24,309 nt of DNA. It comes from a virus. How positions within the stretch are numbered: the stretch's first letter is position 1; every line of letters begins with the position of its first letter. Below are positions 1 to 8,124 of the stretch, piece by piece. The stretch lies in IMG/VR virus record IMGVR_UViG_3300007351_000054, positions 1-24,309 of that record. The stretch is one strand, 5' to 3'. The notes beneath the pieces are model-generated. The model was not told where the DNA came from, did not search any database, and worked only from the letters and a program-made list of their open reading frames with translations. The translations under genes and the position numbers were made by a program.

Positions 1-958
1 TGTCAGCGGTAAGCGTGCCACCAGTCACCAGTATGCTCTGTCGCCCCGCAGCCGAGCCTGTTGCATCTATTTGAGACAGGTGCAACGTCCCCGCAGCACA
101 CCCTATGACCGCGCCGTTAGTGTCCACGGCCCCCGTTATTGTGCCGCGTGAGAGTTGGGATGTCGCAGCTCCCACCTGATCGAGAGCTCTGGCGGTTGTG
201 GCAGTTATCGCAAAGTCCACGATGGTAACTGTAGCCGTCCCGATCTGCACGCCTCCCTCTGTGGATGTCAGGCCGGTTATCGTTACAACACCAGCGTCCA
301 GATTTACTGGCGTATCAGCCGACAGGGTGTCAAGGGATGCAGTCAACCCCCCAGTGCTGGCAGTAGGATAAAAGGATGTGGTGGTGTTGCCGCTTAGGAC
401 AATGTTTGATCCGGTCAGGTTGGAGTTGGCAATAATGTTTATCCCCTGGTCGTTGCCGCTGAAAGTGCCCGTGATGATGGTGGCAACGGAGTCATCGTGC
501 ATCGAAAACCCGTCGTCAACGTTGTCGGTACCGACGATGTTAGTGTAAACGAAATTGGCCGTCCCCTGATTTTGAAATCCTTGATTTCCTGTGCTGGTGC
601 ATGTGACGTCACTAATCACACCCGTGCTCGCCCCTCTCATATCTGTGCCGGATGTGGTGGTGTCCCGGATAATGCCGTTCAGGATAGTGATGCCCGTGAA
701 TCCGTTATTGTCAATTCCCACAACGGTGTTCGTGTCGTCGCCCGAAATGGTACGCCCGGCGAGATCGATGGTGATATTATTGGCCCCTACGTTCAGCGCG
801 TTCCCGGCGTTGGTGCAGGCGAGATCGCCCGCTAGGGTATAATCGCTTGTCACGGTATCCCCACAGACGCAAGGAACCACGCCACCGCAGTTGGCACCGA
901 ACACCGCAGGCGGGGGGACCAGCAAGCCTATAAGGATGGCAATAATTATCCGTTTCAT
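1..958 (-). CDS. Secreted right-handed beta-helix protein, 3' end outside the window
   Basis: The frame is open from the ATG at 958 to the window edge, giving 319 codons with no stop, so the protein is truncated at its C-terminus by the window. Residues 1-22 look like a signal peptide: a Lys-Arg start, a run of Ile/Leu, then a helix-breaking proline patch and an Ala site. A cysteine-rich segment (Cys residues near 24, 30 and 32) follows. The body is Thr/Gly/Asn-rich with regularly spaced short strands such as NITIDLAGRTISG, the rung pattern of parallel beta-helix (pectate-lyase-like, NosD-like) proteins. The ATG overlaps the previous stop as TGATGA, so translation is probably coupled to the 197-aa gene. 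Beta-helix folds are common in phage tail spikes and in secreted adhesins. A signal peptide is odd for a virion protein, so a lysogenic or export role is possible. The fold is inferred from pattern only. Confidence 0.7.
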   Translation of the reverse strand, partial: MKRIIIAILIGLLVPPPAVFGANCGGVVPCVCGDTVTSDYTLAGDLACTNAGNALNVGANNITIDLAGRTISGDDTNTVVGIDNNGFTGITILNGIIRDTTTSGTDMRGASTGVISDVTCTSTGNQGFQNQGTANFVYTNIVGTDNVDDGFSMHDDSVATIITGTFSGNDQGINIIANSNLTGSNIVLSGNTTTSFYPTASTGGLTASLDTLSADTPVNLDAGVVTITGLTSTEGGVQIGTATVTIVDFAITATTARALDQVGAATSQLSRGTITGAVDTNGAVIGCAAGTLHLSQIDATGSAAGRQSILVTGGTLTAD

Positions 959-1551
959 CAGTCGCTCGCCCCCGTATCCGTCCAGGCCCCGCGCACGGTG
1001 TCGCAGGACCAGATCAGGGTTCCGGCCGCGTTTTTCATGCGGGTGCAGATCATTTTGCTTCCCACCACGGCAGGGGAATCAATACAGTCATTGGCGTCGA
1101 GTGTTGTGCCGTCCAGATCAAACGCCTCTCCGGTAGGAGGCCCGACCTCGATGATCTGCGCCTCCTCGACAATGATCACGACACGCGCCCCGTTGGTCAT
1201 GGCAAAGAGCGTGAGATCCACCTCTTCGGCTGCGCCCTGGTTGGTGATGGTGGTCCCCCGGCATTCATCAGCGGTGAGGACCGCGTCGGCAGTTTTTTCA
1301 ACGCGCGTAGCGGCCATGGATACGGACCCTGGGAACGTCATGTTGCCCGAGGCGTCTGAGGTGGCGCCTGGGATGGGCTCCAGTTTTTTCGAAGTCGCAT
1401 TCCATCTCCAGAGAGACCCGTCGACCACTCCAGTTTGATTGATGGTCGGATCCTTCTCTTTGGGATACTGCATCTGGCTATGAGCCACAGTGTTGCAGCT
1501 CAAAATTGCCAGGATGCAAGCCGCTGCGATAAAGGGTATTTTTCTTTTCAT
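958..1551 (-). CDS. Hypothetical secreted protein paired with the beta-helix gene
   Basis: A 197-aa protein that I do not recognise. The first 25 residues form a clear signal peptide: Met-Lys-Arg-Lys, then a hydrophobic core (AAACILAILS), then a small-residue cleavage region before QMQYP. The mature part is Thr/Ala/Asp-rich. It carries a stretch around residues 40-75 (SLWRWNATSKKLEPIPGA, then a Gly-Asn-Met-Thr-Phe-Pro segment) that resembles the short beta repeats of phage fibre and head-fibre proteins. Four cysteines lie in the mature part, at about residues 97, 157, 169 and 183. The ribosome binding site GAGGAG lies 7 nt before the ATG. The stop overlaps the start of the beta-helix gene, suggesting that the two products are made together. 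Role unknown; an exported or surface-associated accessory is my best guess. Confidence 0.7.
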   Translation of the reverse strand: MKRKIPFIAAACILAILSCNTVAHSQMQYPKEKDPTINQTGVVDGSLWRWNATSKKLEPIPGATSDASGNMTFPGSVSMAATRVEKTADAVLTADECRGTTITNQGAAEEVDLTLFAMTNGARVVIIVEEAQIIEVGPPTGEAFDLDGTTLDANDCIDSPAVVGSKMICTRMKNAAGTLIWSCDTVRGAWTDTGASD

Positions 1552-1562
1552 GGCCTAACTCC

Positions 1563-1979
1563 TCATACCTGAGAGAGTCTGACTACAATGGTCCCGGAAG
1601 TATACCCACCAGCGGGAACCCCAAGACGGTACATGACATTTGGGTCTTTGTCGCTGATCGAGGAGGGTTCGTCGCTTGATGTGTAGGAATCGACCACAAG
1701 AACGGAGGACCCCCCATCGAATGTCCGCTGCAACTCCACAGTCCATGAGCCCTCTCCAGACACGCTGATATTCGCGTTCGGTTTTCTCAGCCAATCAGTA
1801 AAGATGTTCTCTCCGGAGATAGCTTTTACGATCGCGGGATCTTCGTCAGTCTCGGTGAAATCATCCGGCACTACTGGATCAAAAGTCTGAACCGTGTGGC
1901 CCGGGATCACGTTCACCGCTTCTCCGCTGATATTCAAAATGCGGTAAGTCACCTCACCGTCGTTTCTGTAAGTCGGCAT
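1563..1979 (-). CDS. Hypothetical virion-region protein, beta-rich (138 aa)
   Basis: A 138-aa soluble protein with no signal peptide or membrane segment. The N-terminal half (residues 1-60) reads as short strands, including TYRILNISGEAVNVIPGHTV. The C-terminal half (about 70-138) has a beta-sandwich-like alternation, with SWTVELQRTFDGGSSVLVV and a final strand TIVVRLSQV. Such proteins often lie just after the capsid gene as head-tail joining, stopper or fibre-base components, but nothing here fixes which. The start is supported by an ideal AAGGAGGT site 8 nt upstream. Its first 26 bases overlap the end of the 62-aa gene before it, so the two are probably translationally coupled. Confidence 0.65.
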   Translation of the reverse strand: MPTYRNDGEVTYRILNISGEAVNVIPGHTVQTFDPVVPDDFTETDEDPAIVKAISGENIFTDWLRKPNANISVSGEGSWTVELQRTFDGGSSVLVVDSYTSSDEPSSISDKDPNVMYRLGVPAGGYTSGTIVVRLSQV

Positions 1980-2142
1980 CTTTCTTTACCTCCTTGGAGG
2001 AAGGAGCCCGATCCTTAACGGGAAGCCCGAGGGCGTCGCGTTTGACACCACCCGGGCCCCAGTCGATCCGTTCGAAATTTCTCTTACCCTTTGAACTAAG
2101 GGTGATCTGTGCGTTTGAATACAGGTTCAATCGGATAGCCAT
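1954..2142 (-). CDS. Small basic hypothetical protein (62 aa)
   Basis: A 62-aa protein, highly charged at its C-terminus (Lys/Arg/Glu-rich from residue 28 on), with a short amphipathic N-terminus (MAIRLNLYSNAQITL). GAGGAG lies 8 nt before the ATG. It overlaps the following gene by 26 bp, an arrangement typical of co-translated phage genes. No family is recognised. Its place between two beta-rich virion-region genes suggests a small assembly or linker factor, but that is inference. Confidence 0.55.
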   Translation of the reverse strand: MAIRLNLYSNAQITLSSKGKRNFERIDWGPGGVKRDALGLPVKDRAPSSKEVKKDADLQKRR

Positions 2143-2250
2143 TGCTCTCGCTCCTCGCTATTCCAGAAGGATTGGCGTTCAATAAAACATCCAGGATAGA
2201 CCCTACTTGCCCCCATTGCGCGGCCCCATCGTCCGGAGAGCCTGGATATT

Positions 2251-2727
2251 TCAGTTGTTCGGTTCAAGCTCCACCACGATAACGGCATTGGCCATTTCAG
2301 TGGTAGGCGTAGCTGTCCTCGTGAGAGTTAGATCGTAGGTGAAAACATCACCTGCCACATACTCGTTGTTGCTGGTGTCGATGACAGCCTGGGTAACACC
2401 AGTGTCGTCATCCTCCTTGGTGGTCTTGTTGGTGGAAGCCGCTCCAGCCTCACCGGAGATTTCCGGCTTGGTGGTCAGACAGGATGTGCCGTTGATCTTC
2501 ACATCGAGTTCAACAGAGAGCGCATCTCCATCATCCCTTCCGCTATCCCCAAGAGACAACCAAACATCCACTACCTTCCCTTCCCCCTTGGCCGCCCCGA
2601 GGGGAACCCCAAGATAGTCAGCCCCGATCTCGCCCGAGATCAAGCCAACAAGGGATGTTTCCATCACCTCGTTGACCTGCTTCGCGAAGCCAGGGTTGGG
2701 GAAGGGTCCGAGATATCGTCTGGTCAT
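2251..2727 (-). CDS. Hypothetical virion-region protein, possible head fibre (158 aa)
   Basis: A 158-aa protein directly after the major capsid gene in transcription order. The N-terminus (RRYLGPFPNPGFAKQ) is followed by a Gly-rich region. From about residue 50 it has alternating strands rich in Val/Asp/Thr that end in an acidic tail (VVELEPNN). A low-complexity Gly/Ala/Thr/Lys stretch lies near residues 90-105. This composition suits a capsid-decorating or fibre-like protein. AAAGGAGAAGG precedes the ATG. The gap to the next gene downstream (2143-2250) holds no gene. I do not recognise a family; structural assignment is by position and composition only. Confidence 0.6.
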   Translation of the reverse strand: MTRRYLGPFPNPGFAKQVNEVMETSLVGLISGEIGADYLGVPLGAAKGEGKVVDVWLSLGDSGRDDGDALSVELDVKINGTSCLTTKPEISGEAGAASTNKTTKEDDDTGVTQAVIDTSNNEYVAGDVFTYDLTLTRTATPTTEMANAVIVVELEPNN

Positions 2728-2754
2728 GACAAACCTTCTCCTTTCCCCAAGGGG

Positions 2755-3978
2755 TTAATGAACGGTGTAGGCGAAAACGGCGTCTTCCTGGTAAAGCACC
2801 GGGATGCCCTTATTCTGCACCCTCACCGCAATGCCGTCCGGATCCCACTCCTCGTGGGTGTCCGTCTTGAGGCCATAGTGCCGGTCCAAGTCAAACGGCG
2901 CATTCGCGAACTCGGCGATCTTTTCGTCCTCCACGGTTGAGCAGAACATGACGAATCGATCTATAGGGATGTAGTTCTTGTTCGCGTACACGAAGTCTTC
3001 CCCCGCCTTGTAGCTGGTCGAGGGCGCAGTATCTACAGTGACGGTCCCGGCATTGACATCAATGCTTTCGATGGGCTCTCCCTCTTTGGTCCTTGCGGAC
3101 ACATCGTAGAAATAGAGGGTATCTCCAACTTCGAAGTCTGTGGGATCATCCACGTAAACCACCGTGGTGGAACTCGCTGTCACGGCCGCGGTCAGCCATG
3201 CTTTGAGCTGGTAGACCTCGTCGTAAACCTCCATGTTCCCGATGCCGAGGAGGGATGCGAGAACACGCTCCGGATTGGCGAAGAGATCCCCGTCTCCGAA
3301 GCTTGACTTGGAGAGCAGATTCTGGATTGTCTGATCGAAAATCATGCTCTTCATGACGTCCGTGGTGTAAAGAGCATTGCTGAGTTTCCCGCCATTGGCC
3401 TTGCGCATGGTGTTCTTGGCATCGAAGATGTCTTCCACGATATTTCTGGACGCACCGGTATTCCACTTCCTGGAGGCACTCAGGCTGACCACGTTGTCGG
3501 TCGGGACATCGTAGTCGATCGTGTACTTCAGGCCGTTCTGCACCAAGTAAGTGAAGCTCGCCCCGCAAAGCATCTTGGCGAACATCCACTCCTTCCGGCG
3601 CTCGCACCGGTTTTTGAGGCTCTTAGTTTCGGAAGCCAGCCGCTTCTGCGCTGTATGGTACTTGGCCGTAGTGCCAGGCTGTCTCAGGTTGTTGAGGAAC
3701 TCCTCTCCGAAAAACATCTTCTCCTTCCAGAAGGCCGCAAAGGCCGCTCCGGCGCCGACGCCAAGAGGCGAAGTCATAGGAGAAGGGGAGCCTGGAGCCA
3801 CGAAAGGGGTAAGACCCCTATTGCCGATCTGGGTTTCCCACTTGATGTTGTCGGAATCCCAGTTATCCTGCCCGAACAGCTTCATCAGCCTCAGCGAGGG
3901 AGGTGTTTTCCACCTCTCGATGAGCTTCTGGAGCCGGGTGAGGCGAAGATCAGGGTAATCACTCGCTCGAATGGTCAT
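2755..3978 (-). CDS. Major capsid protein, lambda gpE-like, with an inserted beta domain
   Basis: A 407-aa protein in the right place (after protease and decoration genes) and of the right size for a HK97-fold major head protein. The N-terminal region (1-60) and the LKNRCERRKEWMFAKML helix around 121-137, followed by YTIDYDVP at 152-159, resemble the lambda gpE/Phage_cap_E family. The same is true of the C-terminal VLYQEDAVFAYTVH end. Residues about 261-331 look like an insertion: VVYVDDPTDFEVGDTLYF, then turns and strands up to AGEDFVYA. This is a small beta-barrel motif seen in many phage surface proteins. The protein would self-assemble into the procapsid shell, with the insertion facing outward. 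Family call is from pattern recognition, without an alignment. Confidence 0.8.
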   Translation of the reverse strand: MTIRASDYPDLRLTRLQKLIERWKTPPSLRLMKLFGQDNWDSDNIKWETQIGNRGLTPFVAPGSPSPMTSPLGVGAGAAFAAFWKEKMFFGEEFLNNLRQPGTTAKYHTAQKRLASETKSLKNRCERRKEWMFAKMLCGASFTYLVQNGLKYTIDYDVPTDNVVSLSASRKWNTGASRNIVEDIFDAKNTMRKANGGKLSNALYTTDVMKSMIFDQTIQNLLSKSSFGDGDLFANPERVLASLLGIGNMEVYDEVYQLKAWLTAAVTASSTTVVYVDDPTDFEVGDTLYFYDVSARTKEGEPIESIDVNAGTVTVDTAPSTSYKAGEDFVYANKNYIPIDRFVMFCSTVEDEKIAEFANAPFDLDRHYGLKTDTHEEWDPDGIAVRVQNKGIPVLYQEDAVFAYTVH

Positions 3979-3997
3979 TGTCGTTCACCTCCCTTTC

Positions 3998-4693
3998 CTA
4001 CTTCATATAAATCAAGTTGCCGTCCTCAACGCAGCCGAGGTCGGTAAGAACTTCCGCGTCATAGCCATAGAGGGCACCTTTGTAGAGCACCGCGTTCCCG
4101 AGGACCAGGTTTCCGGAGCCACCCTTGGCAAGCTCGCCAATACCGGTATCCACCCCGCCGGCCAAGATCCCTTTGGCTTCCACGAAGGGGGCTGTGGTCT
4201 TGCTCTGAATGAAAATGCACCCTCCGTTGGCCATGGTAATTTCGGTCGTCACGTTGTTGGTGACGGTGATCTTGGCGATGTGGCTATAGGTGGTACGATC
4301 AATAGCCAATATGGGCCCCAGATCGACAGCCGACGCGCCGTCAGTATCCGAGTCCGCTGCAGCCAGGTGGTCCCCGACTGCGAACTTATAGGAGTCCTGC
4401 ATGGTCACGTAGGCGTAAGCATTGGCCGCGCCGTCCAGCGTGAGATACGCAAGGCCGGGGTAGGTCGTGAGGCCCACGGAGATGCCGTTGTCGCAGCACA
4501 CATAGGGAACATACATCCCCTTGCGGCTCGTGCTTTCCGTAATGATGCCCATGACAGTGCCGGCGAGAATTACTCCATACCCGGCAGGGATGGAGATGTC
4601 TTTGATGAAGGCATTCTCAGGCCTGCTCTTGAAGAGGGCCTTGGGATCCGTCTGTCCGGTTCGGACAACACCATAAGGTTGATCACCGTACAT
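3998..4693 (-). CDS. Head decoration / capsid-stabilising protein
   Basis: A 231-aa protein encoded between the head protease and the major capsid gene, the slot held by gpD in lambda-type head cassettes. It is rich in Gly, Ala and beta-branched residues. The C-terminal block VDTGIGELAKGGSGNLVLG, then NAVLYKGAL, resembles decoration proteins that bind the outside of expanded capsids. It is longer than lambda gpD (110 aa), so it may carry extra domains; a paired cysteine (CC near residue 67) is notable. The start ATG overlaps the protease stop as TAATG, indicating coupled translation. Function rests on gene order and composition. Confidence 0.65.
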   Translation of the reverse strand: MYGDQPYGVVRTGQTDPKALFKSRPENAFIKDISIPAGYGVILAGTVMGIITESTSRKGMYVPYVCCDNGISVGLTTYPGLAYLTLDGAANAYAYVTMQDSYKFAVGDHLAAADSDTDGASAVDLGPILAIDRTTYSHIAKITVTNNVTTEITMANGGCIFIQSKTTAPFVEAKGILAGGVDTGIGELAKGGSGNLVLGNAVLYKGALYGYDAEVLTDLGCVEDGNLIYMK

Positions 4694-6198
4694 TATTCAT
4701 CACCCCCTTCTTCTTTTTTCTGGCCGCCCAACTTGAGCATGTTGGAGACCCAAGCGTCATCTTCCTCGGCCAGTTTTTTCTCGGTTTTGGCCTCCACGTT
4801 CAGATCCTCTCCGGACTTGCCTCCGGCAAACCCGGTACCCAGGATATTTGTGGTCATGCCCATGCCTTCCCACTCGGCGATCTCGGCATGCACGGCAGCC
4901 TGGTAGGCCGCTTCATCCAAGGCACCCTCTTTGATGAAGGATGCCGATGGTACACATTTGCGCACCCTCTCATGCATCTCTTCCGGGACGTCACAGGCTG
5001 CCAGGGCTTTGGTCCACACCCTGTCTACAGCTGCATCGATTCGCACCTTTTTTTCCTGCTCGGCGCGGATGTAGTCGGTTTTCTCCAACTTCAGGATTCG
5101 GGCATCCTGGTCCTTGATCATCTTGTCCCTTTCCTGAAGTTCACCCTTCAGACCCGAGATCTGGGCTTCGAAGCCTTGTTGCTTGGCATCGAAGGAGGCA
5201 CGCAGATCTCGTTCGACCTCCATCCGGAACTGAGTGAACATCTCCGGGTTTTCGGTCTTAAACTCTGCCAATGTCTTGAACATCGCGCTCTCGACCTCCT
5301 TGTTTCTGGCCCCTCGGGCCGTGCTCGTTGTTTTGCCCGCCGTCCTCACGTCCTCCACGATAAAGTCGATGACCTCGTCAAAGTTCATCACCTTATCCGC
5401 CAGGCCGATGTCCACGGCGTGCTGGCCCATGTAACAGGCCGCCTCGGTCCCTTTCACGGTCTGCACATTCAGGCCGCGATTTCTTGCTGCGGTATCCGCG
5501 AAGAGGCCGTAAATGTCCTTCAGCTCCTTCATCGCGGATTCTTGTGCTTCTTTCGAAAGAGGAGAGTGCGGGTCGAAATCGACCTTTCTCTCTCCCACAA
5601 ACAGGTTCGTGACTTTGACACCCATCTTCTTGTTGAATTCGGACTGGTCTACGTGGACCATCCGAACTCCAATGGAACCCACTCCTCCCGTTCTCGGAAG
5701 GAAGACCTGCTTGGCACTCGATGCGAGCAGGTAGCCGGCCGAATACGCCATCTCGTTCACATAGGCGTAGACCGGTTTCTTGGAATTGTGGATTTCATCG
5801 CCCAAGTCGAAGATGCCTGCAGACGATCCACCGTGGCTGTCGATGTCGAGCAGGATCGCGTCTACCTTTGAGTCGCCTTCCGCCCGATGGAAATCCTCCC
5901 GAATGCCTTCGTAGGAACGCAGCCCGGAGAGTGCCTCCATACCCGCCCTTCGATGCACGAGACTCCCGATGATGGGAATCACCGCAATCTCGACGCGGCC
6001 GGTGGTTACCGGAGCACGTGCTTTGGCCATTTCAGAGGCCTGTATCTCACCGCCTTCGAGACCGATCCGCTCTCCCAGCACGCGCACGATGACGTCCAGC
6101 TTCTGAGGCGAGATCATCAAGGGAGTGTTGAAGACCTGGAGCGCTATGTGCGGCAGGAATCTCGATCCGCTTTTTATTTCCACATCTTCGTTGGGCAT
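4693..6198 (-). CDS. Prohead protease, S49 (SppA/lambda gpC-like), with scaffold-like C-terminus
   Basis: This enzyme would cleave scaffold and head proteins during capsid maturation. Residues about 65-265 form the S49 peptidase domain. DAILLDIDSHGGSSAG is the strand and oxyanion region, Ser153 in AYSAGYLLAS is the likely nucleophile, and Lys205 in GERKVDFDP the likely general base, the Ser-Lys dyad of SppA and phage gpC proteins. From about 290 to 390 the sequence is charged and helical, with a probable coiled coil. As in lambda C/Nu3, this part may act as a fused internal scaffold. I chose the ATG at 6198 because GGGAGGA lies 5 nt upstream; an in-frame TTG at 6222 would add eight residues but has no such site. 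The product is 501 aa. The stop overlaps the decoration gene start. Confidence 0.88.
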   Translation of the reverse strand: MPNEDVEIKSGSRFLPHIALQVFNTPLMISPQKLDVIVRVLGERIGLEGGEIQASEMAKARAPVTTGRVEIAVIPIIGSLVHRRAGMEALSGLRSYEGIREDFHRAEGDSKVDAILLDIDSHGGSSAGIFDLGDEIHNSKKPVYAYVNEMAYSAGYLLASSAKQVFLPRTGGVGSIGVRMVHVDQSEFNKKMGVKVTNLFVGERKVDFDPHSPLSKEAQESAMKELKDIYGLFADTAARNRGLNVQTVKGTEAACYMGQHAVDIGLADKVMNFDEVIDFIVEDVRTAGKTTSTARGARNKEVESAMFKTLAEFKTENPEMFTQFRMEVERDLRASFDAKQQGFEAQISGLKGELQERDKMIKDQDARILKLEKTDYIRAEQEKKVRIDAAVDRVWTKALAACDVPEEMHERVRKCVPSASFIKEGALDEAAYQAAVHAEIAEWEGMGMTTNILGTGFAGGKSGEDLNVEAKTEKKLAEEDDAWVSNMLKLGGQKKEEGGDE

Positions 6199-6220
6199 CT
6201 TTGTCCTCCCTTCACCGGGC

Positions 6221-6266
6221 AAAGCAAAAGGGTATCTGAGTCTGGGTCCCAGATACCCTTCGCTTT
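6221..6266 (-). other. Strong intergenic hairpin between portal and protease genes
   Basis: The 11-bp perfect arms AAGGGTATCTG (6228-6238) and CAGATACCCTT (6250-6260) are flanked by a second matching pair, AAAGC (6221-6225) and GCTTT (6262-6266), for about 16 bp of stem around an 11-nt loop. No run of T follows on either strand, so it is not a classical intrinsic terminator. It sits in the message between portal stop and protease start, where it could protect or stop exonucleases, or set relative expression. The strand is assigned from the surrounding transcription. Confidence 0.7.
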
Positions 6267-6334
6267 GTTGCCTTGCCCCTCAGGTTGGCCTACCCTCGGA
6301 ACAAACCCGTTCTGCCGGATACAACTTGTATGTT

Positions 6335-7921
6335 CTAACCGCTACCCTTTTTCTGGGGTTTTGGTTTGGGAGACTGCTTCTTTGTTTTCGATGGCTCAGC
6401 CTCGGTCAATTCCTGGTGCTGCTCCTGGTCCACTGCCAGGATGGTCTTGGGATACTTCTTGTCTTCGGTCGCCTTCTGCAGGCGAAGCCTCTTGTATCCC
6501 CTGAATCCCATCTTACGCATGAGCACTTCGTTCGGGATGCCGGCCGTGTCATTCAGCGATCCATGCTTCACTCCCAGAAGCGCCTTAGCCTGTCCTTCGG
6601 TATTTTCGATTTCCGAGATTGGAAAAGTAATATCCAAGCACCGCTCAGGCTTCTTCTTGCGGACCTTGAACACGGGCTCCTGATTTTTGTCGAAGTCGAC
6701 CGCCTCTTCAACATCGAAAGTCTTGGGGAATTCGGCGATCTCCCCTTTAAGGAAGAAGATATTTCCCCAGAAGTCATACCGAAGCCAACGTTCGAAGTAC
6801 ACCATCTCGTCGCTTATGCGGTCGCTCATGGGCCCCCGGGAAGCTTTCACGCTGGCGAAGGTTCCCTTGGACTCTCCGGTGGTGACGTCCTGCGCCTCAT
6901 TGAGGCCTGAGGAGATCATCTGCATCACGTCCGAGTCCCCGCCGCTGATCTTGGGAAGCTGTGGCATTTTCGCCTCAACCTCCATGTTGGGGCCGATAAC
7001 GAGTGTGCCGCCTGGAGTCTTGGCTGCCGCGATGCCGGTCTTTGCTCGTTCCTCGTCGGTCAGGTTGAGCCAGGTGATCCAGGACTTCACGTCCGTGAAT
7101 TTGACCACCCACACGTAAGAGCCGGAGGACTTCTTATGGTCGATCTCGTACATCTTCAGGGTCTCCCAATGGTTCAGCCATTGGAGAATCGTCTGGAGAT
7201 GCGAGGTGCTCCTCTTCGTGATGAGTCCCAAATCCCAGGAGACGATGAAACGGTAGAATCCGCCAACAGACCGGAATGACCTTTTGCGGGTTCGGCTTGG
7301 ATCCAGCATCTTGGCGCTGAAGCCATCCTGAGCCTTCGCCACCCGATAAAGTTCAGGGTAGCGGGCAAGGTAAATGGAGGGGATGTGCTCCTCGATGTCG
7401 TTGTCGGTGTCCTTGATGCAGTAAACGAGGGGCATCCTGGTCTTTCGCGGATGGAAGATGATTCCGTGCTCAGGCTCTCCCTCGATCACATCCGGATCGA
7501 TAAAATCCACTTCGACGAATCCGTCGTCATGACATGTGAAGCACAAATGCAGTTCACCACCGATGAAGCCCCTTGTAACAAACTTGGGCCAGTAGTCGTA
7601 AAGCCGATTGCGGTAATCCGTCTCGGTCTCGTCTATGGCATCGTCGATCTCAGTGATGTCCGATGCAGTTGCAAAGCCATTGCCGCAGATGCGGCCTACA
7701 AGACCCCTGGTGGAGGTGTTGACGTGCGGGTTGGAATGAAACTTGCCCCAGATGTGGGCGTGAAGGGTCTGCCTGTCTATGGGAGTGGCTTCCTTAGATG
7801 AGCCAGCCGAAAGAGGAAACCCGTCAGAGTCCCGTTGCTGCTCGGAACCAGAGGGTGCATACTGCCAGGGAACTGAAAACTGGCGGTCGCGGAAATTGTT
7901 TTCGTCGGCTATTTGATTCAT
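6335..7921 (-). CDS. Portal protein
   Basis: A 528-aa protein between the terminase and the head protease, the usual place and size of the dodecameric portal that forms the DNA entry vertex. It has no signal peptide. The central part is mixed alpha/beta. A block PGGTLVIGPNMEVEA, then PQLPKISGGDSDVMQMIS, then VTTGESKGTFASVKASRG, matches the pattern of portal proteins around the stem and wing (a Gly-rich turn followed by a Ser/Thr-rich stretch and long helices). The C-terminus is Lys/Pro-rich and disordered. I use the ATG at 7921. An upstream in-frame TTG at 7984 lies inside a probable promoter -35 box, so that extension is unlikely. No strong ribosome binding site is seen before 7921. The family is inferred from position and pattern. 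Confidence 0.75.
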   Translation of the reverse strand: MNQIADENNFRDRQFSVPWQYAPSGSEQQRDSDGFPLSAGSSKEATPIDRQTLHAHIWGKFHSNPHVNTSTRGLVGRICGNGFATASDITEIDDAIDETETDYRNRLYDYWPKFVTRGFIGGELHLCFTCHDDGFVEVDFIDPDVIEGEPEHGIIFHPRKTRMPLVYCIKDTDNDIEEHIPSIYLARYPELYRVAKAQDGFSAKMLDPSRTRKRSFRSVGGFYRFIVSWDLGLITKRSTSHLQTILQWLNHWETLKMYEIDHKKSSGSYVWVVKFTDVKSWITWLNLTDEERAKTGIAAAKTPGGTLVIGPNMEVEAKMPQLPKISGGDSDVMQMISSGLNEAQDVTTGESKGTFASVKASRGPMSDRISDEMVYFERWLRYDFWGNIFFLKGEIAEFPKTFDVEEAVDFDKNQEPVFKVRKKKPERCLDITFPISEIENTEGQAKALLGVKHGSLNDTAGIPNEVLMRKMGFRGYKRLRLQKATEDKKYPKTILAVDQEQHQELTEAEPSKTKKQSPKPKPQKKGSG

Positions 7922-7955
7922 CTCGTGTACACAAGATATTGGGGTATGAAAAGGA

Positions 7956-7984
7956 GAGATAACAAGTAAGATGTGCGTTGTCAA
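7956..7984 (-). promoter_or_regulatory. Probable sigma-70-type promoter for the portal-capsid genes
   Basis: On the minus strand a perfect TTGACA (7984-7979) is followed after 17 nt by TATCTC (7961-7956), a partial -10 match. Transcription would start near 7949, about 28 nt before the portal ATG. It lies in an AT-rich gap and would give the head genes a start independent of the terminase gene. Confidence 0.5.
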
Positions 7985-8124
7985 GCAAAAAAGTGGGGTA
8001 TAAGCATAAAAAAGTGAATAGTATGCAATATATCTTTCTTAATATGCACATTGATCTTTTTATTTATATATTGATTTTGAATGATAAATAATTTATTCGA
8101 TTTGCTGTAAACAATCTAAATCAA
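7985..8124. other. AT-rich intergenic spacer between terminase and portal genes
   Basis: This 140-bp stretch is far richer in A and T than any neighbouring gene, with runs such as TTTTTATTTATATATTGATT on the plus strand. No gene is supported. A short reading frame across it lacks a binding site and has poor composition. It may end or insulate the terminase transcript and supply an UP-like element for the promoter at 7956-7984. No convincing terminator stem is visible. Confidence 0.5.

Noticed and set aside
2189-2247. ATCCAGG/CCTGGAT inverted repeat as a terminator
   Set aside because: Arms are only 7 bp with a 45-nt loop, and the T-rich stretch is interrupted; the genes on both sides appear co-transcribed.
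3971-4906. A 311-codon plus-strand frame over the decoration gene
   Set aside because: It is a mirror of the minus-strand decoration and protease genes and crosses their junction; no start signal.
4888-5871. A 327-codon plus-strand frame
   Set aside because: It lies entirely opposite the protease domain, whose Ser-Lys motifs are clear.
7824-8051. A 75-codon minus-strand frame across the AT-rich gap
   Set aside because: It begins in AT-rich non-coding DNA, has no binding site, and overlaps the portal N-terminus in another frame.
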